Source of the DNA: Rhynchopus sp. YZ270_cl-10
Lineage: Eukaryota; Euglenozoa; Diplonemea; Diplonemida; Diplonemidae
Direction of reading: 5' to 3'
NCBI GenBank assembly: GCA_964035575.1
Contig: OZ037860.1
Span: 62,001-126,000, forward strand
Length of the DNA stretch: 64,000 bases
In this document: positions 53,977 to 64,000 of the stretch, one piece after another
Layout of the letters: every line of letters starts with the position of its first letter
Position numbering within the stretch: the first letter of the stretch is position 1
The notes under the pieces: model-generated
What the model was told of the DNA's origin: nothing
The model's database searches: none
The model's input: only the letters and a program-made list of their open reading frames with translations
Program-made: the position numbers and the translations under genes

Positions 53977-54187
53977 AGTTTTTTGAGAAATAGTTCACCT
54001 GTTTTTGGTGTGTGAGTACAAAAGTGCTATGAAAAGAGAAATGAGGGGTGAGCCAAGTTTAATTCATTTTTCTATTCAATTTTTTCGGCATTCACATTTG
54101 TAAAAATGCAAAACCTTCAGACAATAAAAAATAAGTTCTGTTCACAACCACACCAGCCTCCTACATTTTAGCGAGCTTTCTTCTTGT

Positions 54188-57100
54188 CTAGTTATTACGG
54201 GTTTGAGGGGTACAAAATGGCGACGCTGCAGGATTGCTGGATCGCGTGGTCCCAGTATTTCTGATAATACACTCCGGTAGATTGGGGCCCAAAAACGACG
54301 TAATGTACTGGGTTTGGATGTTAGCATTTTCTGAAGATACCTAAAATGGGTGCGGCATTTCACGGCTATTTTTGTGAAGGAATTGACGATATTTTGTGGT
54401 TCTAAGGTGTGTGTATTGTATGTGACGAAAATTTCAAAATGTGACATAAGTATGAAATATGGCCAGTATGCCCATAAAATGAGGCCATTGCAACCCTGGA
54501 GGACCACATTGGACATATTGGGCCAAATTTAGGTGTGTAAGTGTATCGGCTTTAAAATATTTTTTTTCGTGATTTTTGGGGTCATTTTTTGGCTGGGAAA
54601 ATTGGGCCACATTTAACCACAACTACTCAAAACATCAAATCTGTGGCTTTAATGGACTGATTGGGCGTTTTTATGACCTGGACATGGGGGTCAGATACCA
54701 TTTTAGACATGTTAAAAATTGGTCAGAAGACCCTGAGAGAAGAACCAAGGTCAAATTGACCTTGAGTACTGGGTCAAATTTGTGTGGGAAAAATGCCCAG
54801 TACATAATTGTTGATGCGCAAAAGTGCAAAATTCCTTCAGCAATGGCTTCATATGACATTTCCATAACCTGGACATGGGGGTCAGACTCCACTTTTGACC
54901 ACCTAAAATTTGGTCATACACATGTATGAGACCCCAAAAACCAGGATTTTGACCAAAAAATTTTTCCCAGCAATTTTTGCCTACAAAAAATCGAAAAAAA
55001 AATTTTTTGATTTTGGCTCTCCGGAGTCTGTGCGTGCTGTGGTGGGGTCAATTTGCGCTGAGAAATGGGTATTTTTGACCTAAAATGCATGGATCAGTTT
55101 TTTCATGATTTTTGGTGTTTTTGGTGTTTTGTGTGGGTTTTTTGGTCAGTACATAGTGTGCAGTGATCAAAAGTGCAAAGTTCCTTCGTCAATGGCTTCA
55201 CAGGAAATTTTTATGACCGGGACATGGGGGTCAGACTCCACTTTTGACCACCTAAAATTTGGTCATACACACGTGTGAGACCGCAAAAACCAGGATTTTG
55301 ACCAAAAAAATTTTCCCAGGTACATAATCTGTGCACTGATCAAGATTACAAAATTCATTTGTATGGATGAATTGAATATCAGGTATGTGTAGGTTTCTGT
55401 GTGGGAAGTGGTGGTGATGAGGATAGGAAAAAAGAAACAGTAAAAGTGCGTGAGCTATTCAGTCATTTTGTGTGTTTTTTCTTTTTCTTTTTCTTTTTCC
55501 TTTTCTCATTTTTGATCTTTTTATTTTTATGGCATGACAATACTCTCACCCGCCAAAGTGAGCGCCTTCTTCAAGGTGTAGTCTTTTTTTAAAGCTATGT
55601 TTTAACCTCTTCCGCAAACCCGAAAACCCGCAAACCCTATATTTCCTTATTTTTTTTAATCCAAGACAAAAATATTTTCTTCATCACAAGAGAGTATCTC
55701 CGGCTGGGAAGAAAAAAACAACAAAAACTGCTGATCAAACCGGTCAAAAAGTCTCTGTAAAAATAAAAACTGCTACAATTTCCAAACTAATTGATTTTTT
55801 TTAAAACTAAACGAACTCCACAAAAACAGTTTAAAAAAACAGTGAAACAGAAACAAAAATAAAATCCTTTTTTTTAGATGGGCTAAGCTTACCCAGTTTT
55901 TTTTTTCTCATATTTTTTTTCAATCCAATGAACATGTTCAAACAAATATTTCTTCATCACAAGAGATTTAATCTGATTCTCTCCGGCTGGGAAGAAAAAA
56001 AAATAAAAATAAAAATAAAAGTCTTTTACAGTAATTTACTGTAAAAAGGAAAAAATTTTTTTAGTCAAGATCACCCGGTTGAAAGTCAGAAAGGTGATTG
56101 TCTGGAAATGTGGGGTAAATTAGGGCTTTTTTATGTGCTTTCAGTACATTTTCTGGAGTTCCTGTACCAATGTTGAAGTGGGGAGGTTGATAAGTTTGCA
56201 CTATCAGCAGTCTCTTTTCTGATGGTATTTGCATAAGAACATCTTCAGGAGATTGCCCCTTTGGCAAAAAATGAAAGCAAGAATATCCTTCTGTCTCATA
56301 GGTCCTAGAAGTGACTACTGTGATAAGAGACCTAAGCATGAGAGACATCAGTGCTACTTCTACCTCCTGCGCATAACTGTCATCGGCATTATTTGTGACG
56401 CGTTGAAGAAGGTCATCAAAGTTCCTGTTTTGTTTACAGGTGTGGTAGAAAAGTTTAGGTTTGCGGGTTTGCGGGTTTGCACAAATACAAATGCTACATA
56501 CCTTTTTTTTTTCTCTTCATCATCAAAAAGTAAGGGATGCTCCTGGATCATAATCTCATTCCTGAGCAAGAACTCTGCAAATCTTCTGCGTAGAGCATGA
56601 CCATCATTTCTTTTTCCAGTGAGGAGCTGCTGTATGGCGTGATAGAAACACGTTCCATCACCAGTAACGTCAATTTGTCCGAGGTTGAACCTGCTCAGAA
56701 CATGTTGAATATTATTCTCATTGTTCCTGTAAAATATTGGTAATGGTTTTAAAGTTGTTGACCACGAAAAAAACATACCTATTTTTTTCAGAAACTGTAG
56801 TTGTTACATTTTTTTGTGGATGAGAAGCTTCTGGAACGTTGTTGTGGATATATTCCCTGTATAAATTGTAGTGTATTATTTAATTAAAAATGTACAATAA
56901 TTACTGTAACCATAATGTAATGCTAACATACCATCCCCCCTCTGGAAATGTAAAAGGATAGAAATCCATCGGTTGTTCTTCTTCATCCTTTGTCCAGGGA
57001 GTTACTACAAGAGACCTTCCACATGCCGGGTTGTTGATTTCGTGTTCTTTATCATCAATGGGGCTTCCATCAGCATCAGGGGAACACACCACTGCAGGGT

Positions 57101-60100
57101 TTTCTGAAGGGTTTGCTGCACGTTCATGCATGGCCTTTGCATATACAGCCTCTGTAAGCCTCAGGTCCCGCTTCAGCTGATTCCTCCTTTCCTTACTGAC
57201 CTTCATCTTTATTCCCCCAACTGACTCCTCAATGGCAGAGATGACCTCCTGGTGGACACAGTTATACAAATTTGTATCACCTTGAGGTGGAAGACAAATC
57301 TTGATGTCATTCCTGCTGCACACCCTTGACATTGCAACGTACAGATGGCCATGAGAGAAGCAGGGCGACTGTGACACATCAAGACCCACCCTCCTGAGAG
57401 TTTGTCCCTGAGACTTATTAATCGTCATGGCAAAAGACAGCCGCACTGGAAACTGCTGACGTACAAAGTCGATGGTGAGATCCTTCGCATCACCATCGCA
57501 GGGCAGGCGAGGTATGGCAACAGTTTCTGGCTTTTTCCCGTTTTTGTTCCGCCACTCGCATTCTTCCGCCAGGTGGGTGCAGACAAGGATGTTCTTCTTC
57601 ACCTCCTTCACAACAAGACGCGTTCCATTGCACAGTCCACCTGCGGGGTCGAGGTTCTTTAGAAGCATTACAATACAGTTGACCTTCAGGTTCAGGATGT
57701 GTGGAGGAAGACGTGCATGGTTCATTGCATTGAGTGCTTCAGTGGTGAAGAATTCATTTGCTCCTGGGTCCTTGCAGGTATCCTCTGACATACGGGTAAT
57801 TGTCTCTCCTGGGAAGCTGCTGAGAATTTTTTCGTTCATGTAGACCTGGCGTGCGTTTGTAGGGCACAGCAAAGCACAGTTCTCATACATTCCATTCTTG
57901 ATGTCAGGAAATGTAAAGTCAATCAAAGTATCCTCAGTCACCTTTTTGTTCTTTTTTTCAAAAATGATAGCATGTGGCACCTGCATAACTGCTTCTGTGT
58001 CCTCAGCACCCTCCACATCCCCAGCCTCATTCACAGACCCATCACCAACCTTCATGAGGTACTCACGGAAAGCGTCGTCGTCCTTCACCCTCATGACCTG
58101 CGTCAGGGACATTTTTGTGAGTTGGTTCCAGAGGTATGAGTTGTGGAGCGAAATCGAGATGCTTTCAAAGCTCCCTTTGTTTGCCCCTGGAACAGGAAGG
58201 ATTTGCCTGAAGTCTCCTCCAAGAAGCACTGTCACTCCTCCAAATGGTTGTGAACATCCCCTCAACCTCTGAAGCGTTCTGTCTACTACCTCTATGCTTG
58301 CCTTTTGTGCCATTACCACCTCATCCCAGACAATGAGGTCAGTGCGCCTTAGGAGTTCGACATGGTCATCATCAAGCCCGCACATCCGCTTTGAGTTTGG
58401 TTCAAGATCTATTGGGATCTTAAATCGGCTGTGTGCAGTTCTGCCTCCTGGTAGTAGTGTAGCTGCTATCCCTGATGTTGCCACAGCGATTGAAAAGCGG
58501 TCCTCCTCATTCTGTTGAAGTGGCTGCTGCTGCTGCTGCTGCTGTTGTTGCTTTGCCCTTGCCCTTCTGCTCCTGGCCCAGTACAAACACGCCTGGTACA
58601 GGAATGTCTTGCCTGTTCCTGCTGCACCCTGCAAAAATATGACCTTCCCCTGGTTACCTTCAACAGATTCCTTCACAGAGTTGAAGACATTCTGCTGCCC
58701 TTCGTTGAGGTTGCCTTGAATCTGTTCAAACTTCTTCAGCATTTCACCCTCATCATACCTCTCTGTGTTTAAGACAAACTCTGTGCTCTGCCCTGTAGTA
58801 CCTTCAGGAGGAGTGGGGAGCCCAAGATCTTCCATTGAAGTCTTAACGTTCGCTTCCTTAAGGAGCCGTTGCATGTCTAGCAAAGCTTTACGCTTCTCTT
58901 TAGGGTAGATGTGGTTGCTTGGTACTGCTTCCTCCCGTTCCTGCCTTTTTACTCTGTCCAAAGGTGGCGCACACAGCTCAAACTCATACTCTGCCCACGC
59001 CTTTGCAACGTCTTCTGCAGTGGTCATGTAGTTTATTATTATCATTGCAAACGTAAAACGGATGGCACGTGAGGACAGTGTTGTATTGATGCACTCTTTC
59101 AGGGCGTTACGCAAGATTGCCCCATCATGGATAAGCCCCATTTCTGCTGCAGCTGCATAAAATGTAGGATGAACAACGGAGCCTATGGTTCTCAGCTCTT
59201 CAAAGCTGCATGATCCACGCTTGCACAGAAGAAGTAGACGGAGACAGTGCAACTCCTTATCCTTTACAGGGGCCCAGTACATCCTGCCGATTGAGAGGCC
59301 TTCTCCTTCATTTCTTTTTGAGTGAGGGCCAGGTTTATAGCAGCCTTCTTCCTCGCACCACCCATATCCCGGTCTCAGCTGCCATTCCTTCTTTTCTCTG
59401 GGGTAAGAAAAGAATTCTGGGACATCATTGTAAAGTAGTTTGTCAAAGCCTTTGTAGGCTTCATGTGCTGGAATGCCTTCACGATGCTTCTTGCATCTTT
59501 CATTTGCTTCGAAAAAGGCAAGGAGTGTACTTTTGGATTTTGCAGCCGCATCCCTTCTCCTTGAGTCATCACCATAATTCTTTAAAGGAAAGTACACCCT
59601 CTGCTCATCTTCGAGGTGGATGTGGAGTCTCTGCACTCCTGGGTAAATCCGCACCATCTTTGTTCCGAGTAGGTACCCACAAGCATCAGCCGCAGTCAAA
59701 CAATGTGCCTTCAGAAACCTCATAATGCTCCCAGTGGTCGTGGTCGTTGTTGTGGTTTTTGCTTCTGATGGCCCTCCTTTATGCTTTGTATCTTCCTTTA
59801 TCACACCATCTACCTCATTCTCCCCCTTGAATAAGTATTTGAACAAATATTTAGCAGCAAGAATCCCGCGCACTGCCTCAATGTTGATGTGGCACTGGTA
59901 CTTGAGGAGAAGATACGCATTGTAGGGAACCACCCACCTGTTGTTCCTCTGGTTTGGGTGAGTAGTTTCCCCTGGGTGTTTTTCTTTCCATTTCTTCACA
60001 ACGTCTGGATCCACATAAGACAGTATCCCATGATCCCTTCTTATGACAAAGGCGTAGCCATCATTGCCAGAGGTGGTGAAATCTCTGAAGTCCTTGGGGA

Positions 60101-63100
60101 AGTTGGACTTGCAATATTTGCACTTTCCATCCTTTCCCTTCTGTAGACAGGGAGAGCCTCTATTTTTAAGGCAGTCATTGTGCATGAGGTACTCGCTTAC
60201 AGCTTTGTAGAGGTTAGGATGTGTTTCTGGGTCCGGGAGCTCAGCATGCACGATGTGGTCGATGTTGAACGGGTCCTTAGGTGACGTTTTATTGTTGTTC
60301 CAAAGGATTGCGTGGCAGTGAGGGAGCCCTCTCTTCTGGTACTCGGTCACCATCACCATTGCAATATTTTGTCCAAGAACATTCTTTTTGCGTATGTCGT
60401 CCACAAGTTCCTTGACTTTTAAGTCGAACACACGGTGAACAAGCTCCGGACGGTCGAGGGCCGTTTCTCCTTCGAGAAGATTGGATTGTATCTCCTCCCA
60501 CATCGGGTTGCATGTCATTGTGAGAAAGAAATCAGCTTTCCCATACTTTGCGTATATTGCAAGTGTGTCGTTGAGTAATTGTGCCCTCGCAGCTACTCCT
60601 CTCTCAAATGAAGAAGGCATAGAGATTTCGTTTGTCGGTGGAATCTGTTTCCCAGAGGTGATGTCTTTCTTGGAGGCGTAGCCCATTCCCCTTCCAACAA
60701 TATGGTATTTCAGTCGCTGATACATGCCACGCATCGCCATGTCGATGAAGAACTGCTGTGTCAGCGTTCCATGCATGAGCAGGGGGTTGTAGGACAACGG
60801 GTCTTTGCTGCTGTTCGGACGGTGGTGCATGAGATATGTTGCGTACTGCTTTGCTGAGATGAATGTTGAAGATGGTGTCGTTTCAGCTAGGTTAGTAGCG
60901 TTGCGAAGAACCTCATGCATTGAGTCCACAGCTCTGTCTTCTTCTGCACAACGTTCCCATCCACCATTCCACTCTTCAGGGTCTACCTGCATCGCATCAT
61001 CCTTTTCACCGCTGTTGAGCGCTTCAGGGTTTGGTGCTGTTGGTTCAGGGTTGTTCGTGTTTTGGGCATCATCATCATCATCATCATCACTGTCAGATGC
61101 AGCTCCGCGGTTCACCACCCTGTGAGGCATCTTCAGGCGGAACCCATTATTCTCGGTGGGATTCAGATGGGCTAATGGATATGAAAGCAGTTCATAGAGT
61201 TGGTTAAAGTCATCAATGATGATTGGTGCGTTCCACTTTGGATCCTTACCCCCATTTTCAGCACACGTAAACATTGGGTACACAGTAAATTTGCGCTCTG
61301 CAGGTGCGGCTTCATCGATGGTGTAGAACATCTTAACAGCACCCTTTGCCTCATCGGTTGTATATTCTGACCCTGTCTTGCTTGCCAGGACTTCATGGAA
61401 GTCAATCCTCATCTTCTTCAGCTCATCCTCGCGACCCTTATACTGCTGTGAAATTGCTTTGAACTTTGCTGCAAATGCATTGTCTCCAAGAAGAAGATGA
61501 CACTTCTCAGCAAGACCAAGAAGATTGTCAGGGAGGACCCCTCCAGTCATGCTTTTTTTATTGTCTGTGCTGCTGACGTTTGGATCAACAAACCAGGACT
61601 CTGTGAGAGCATCGTCATAAAAGCCATTGAATTTTTTTAATCCCCTACCTTCCAGAGCCACTGCTGAGAAGCCCTTTGGCACACGGCTGTCTCGGCGGAT
61701 TTTGTTCTCTACCATCGCGAAGAATGCGTTCAGCTGAATTGAAACCCTTTTGTAGAATTTGTCCTGAAGAAGTTCAAGGTGGTCTTGGCTGATTATTTTG
61801 GGCATATCTGGCAGGGACACCTTTCCACCAGTGCAGCATATTTTTGATGACTCTCCACGAAACAGCAATGCCCCGCAATGCTTGCAGGGTTTGTCCATCT
61901 CTCCGCATGAGTGCTTCTTAATGCTGTCATCCACCTCTTCGCGCAGTGCTGCCCCCAGGTGCCGGTAGGTGAATATTTTTTTGACTCCCTGTCTCTGCAG
62001 CTTTCTGTTTAGATCAGCTCTTTGTTCCTCAACAATACTGCTCTGTTTTTCCATCTGAAACTCTGCTTCGTGAAACAGGGTCCCAGACATGTATTTTGCC
62101 TCTGACTGTACAACGTCAAAATCAGCTTTGGAATGTTTCTCTATAAGCTCCCCCATGAGGTTCTGCTCTTTGATCATGAGCTCCTTGAGGTTTCTTATTT
62201 GCCGTGCACTCCATATAGACTTTGCTTCCTCCACAGAAGCTGGGTCGAACACCATTTTTGACATTGGGTCCACGTTTCTCAGCGTAACAAAACTGGCCTC
62301 ATGCTCAAGCAAAAAAATCCTAGCTTTAACCTCCTCAAGCTCATCAAGTTTGGTATACGTCTGCTGCCTTTTTGTTTCAAGTGACTTTAGCTTTCTGAGA
62401 TCCCATTTTTTTTGCATGATGTCGACCACACAGTCGTTGAAGGTGTGAGATTTTGGTTTGTTGTCCTTAATCAAGGGAACATTTATGTGTGACCACAGCA
62501 GCACTTTTTGGAACCTTAGCAGATTATCCTGTGTGGCATAGTATGGCCTTGAAGAAGTCCTTAACGCCGAAATGCGAAATACTTCAGCTGAATGGAACAG
62601 CCAGGAAAATAACGGCGGTGTGTAATCGTTGAAGTCAAAGTACTGGGGAAGTTCTATGGCTGCCAAACACAAAACTGCTGCAACACTAGCAGACAGTGCA
62701 GGTGTTATAGCACTCACATTCTCCTTTTGTAACTCTCTCTCATCCTGTCCAAGCAAAATGTATGAAAGATAGTCCATTTTGCAATTGAGAGTTTTGAACC
62801 TCAGGCAGTATTGTGTGATGTGTTTCAGTAGAATATTTACCTCTGCAAACTGTGCATAGCAGTACGGACATGTTTTTTCGCAGGTTGCTGCATGTGATTT
62901 CATGTTTTTAACCTCGGTGAATTCTTCCCCACAGTGCTCACAGCAAAGTTTTCCTAAGCACGCATGATTTTCCTTCTGTGCCTGCAGAGGTGATGAAAAA
63001 CTGCGCCTACAAAGAGTACAGGCAGGTTGACATTTTTTCAGATGCTCCGTCAATTTGTGAATACGTTTGTATGTAGCATCGCAATTAGGACATTTGAAAC

Positions 63101-64000
63101 GGCCGTCTGAAGTCTTATCCAGTTTTTGCTTCTTGGGGGGTGGCACATCAGGAGTAGAAGGTGCTTCCTGAGGAGAAGGAGTAGAAGGTGCTTCCTGAAA
63201 CCCACCTGTGCAGCCCTTCTGATGATTGTGCCTCTCAAGGAAATTAGAAAACGTAATTCTGCACTTTGGACACGTTTTTTTGCATTTTTTTGAGCCTTTT
63301 TTGTGTGCTTTGAGCTGTTTATCTACTGCAAAGCTGGCACCACAGTTTTCACAAATGAAAGGTTTCTGCTCCTGCGCACTTCTTGGTTCATCATCTCCCC
63401 TCTTCCGTTTTGTACTGCATTCTACTGTTGTAGGTTCATTGCGCTCATCTTCTGTTTTTTCCTTTTCTTCATCATCCTCTCCAGTCTGTTTTTGAAAAGC
63501 TTCTGTATCATCTTCTTCTGCCTCCTGTGTTGCTTCTTTTGTTGTCTTAGGCTTTTTGTCAGCACGCCCATCCGCAGACCCGCTCTCACTACGTTGCCTT
63601 TTCATATTATTTATGCCATGTGTTCCTATGCTAATGTATGTGAAGAAAGAAGGAATCTGGGAAACAATGTGAATAGAAATATTAATTCTCATTAAACTCT
63701 CTTTCGTTTTGGGGAAGTGTTTCCCTCTTCAGCTTATGTTGTCTTTGTATTAGCCTTCTTATTAGTGTGCCCATCATCAGATCTTTCCTCGCTTTTGTTG
63801 TCTTTTCATTTTTTTTTTTGCAAAAAGTAAAGTACCCAGACCACTGTTATGTTAGTTTTGAATAGTTGTGATAAATTGCTAGAAATTGTATTGTAGAAAA
63901 TATAAAATGGTGGGTGGGAGAAAGTTTTGAGTTTTCAAGAAGGAAAATAAAAAAGTCTCACAACTAAGTTTTCAAAAAAAAATAATTAAAAAATGATCTT
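54188..64000 (-). mobile_element. Helitron unit 6: autonomous type, 5' end beyond the window
   Basis: Joined directly to unit 5 by the same CTAG/ACAAGAAG junction. The window ends before its orfA and 5' terminus, which by the 10,726-bp period should fall near 64,913. The large gene is complete. The decayed finger relic is at 63697-63809. Confidence 0.9.
56061..63605 (-). CDS. Helitron zinc finger-Rep-helicase-OTU protein, unit 6 (2446 aa, four exons)
   Basis: Exons 56932-63605, 56779-56856, 56502-56726 and 56061-56424. One amino-acid difference from units 4 and 5 was noticed (Leu for Ile in YELLSYPLAH, base change near 61186); otherwise the same. All catalytic motifs and splice sites are present. 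Confidence 0.9.

Larger units (their letters stand above)
43462..54187 (-). mobile_element. Helitron unit 5: complete autonomous element (10,726 bp)
   Basis: Near-exact copy of unit 4. It joins unit 4 directly: CTAG (3' end of unit 5) is followed on the minus strand by ACAAGAAG (5' end of unit 4), with no GCGGGTTT spacer. Same genes, relic and inserts. The only length difference I found from unit 4 is one A in a run near 45270. Confidence 0.92.

Overview
Nuclear DNA of a eukaryote of unknown identity. The evidence is a tRNA-Tyr with an 11-nt intron after position 37, A34-type wobble tRNAs (AGA, AGG, AGT, AAC, AAT, ACG), 5S rRNA genes scattered among tRNA genes, and spliced transposon genes with short GTATGT...CAG introns. 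I cannot name the species. All calls were made by eye, without searches or folding programs.

Region 1 (1-11.5 kb) is a dense tRNA locus: 44 tRNA genes on both strands, usually 50-200 bp apart. They cover 19 amino acids (no Cys) with almost one gene per anticodon, plus initiator and elongator Met. The spacers hold a foldback repeat, a CTGTGCGCCC minisatellite seen in both orientations, and two blocks of a ~162-bp satellite. Ten of the 44 genes encode C instead of the near-universal U at position 33, just before the anticodon.

Region 2 (10.7-14 kb) has two identical minus-strand 5S rRNA genes, a degenerate 5S-like piece in inverted orientation, and about 1.4 kb of ~172-bp satellite. This satellite is the reverse-complement relative of the 162-bp blocks in region 1.

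Region 3 (14.06-15.51 kb) is a GC-rich open reading frame of unknown family (coiled coil, acidic run) that is cut off at the edge of a Helitron.

Region 4 (15.5-64 kb) is a head-to-tail array of seven Helitron (rolling-circle DNA transposon) units, all coding on the minus strand. From left to right they are: a 3'-truncated autonomous unit; a 5.27-kb internally deleted unit; two nearly identical 2.86-kb non-autonomous units; and three nearly identical 10.73-kb autonomous units, the last running off the window. An autonomous unit carries a small spliced gene (171 aa, coiled coil, called orfA here) and a four-exon gene whose spliced product is 2446 aa: zinc fingers, HUH Rep with two tyrosines, Pif1-like helicase, and a C-terminal OTU cysteine protease. 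An 8-bp motif, AAACCCGC (other strand GCGGGTTT), occurs as exactly four copies at four unit junctions. It also occurs, in shorter or imperfect form, at an internal deletion junction, at insertion points inside units, and at the Helitron/GC-rich-ORF breakpoint. It behaves like filler at DNA breaks and might be a telomere-type repeat.

How the parts work together: the tRNA/5S locus is a Pol III gene cluster. The Helitron array looks like the product of rolling-circle read-through or circle insertion, with the autonomous units able to supply Rep/helicase to the deleted ones.
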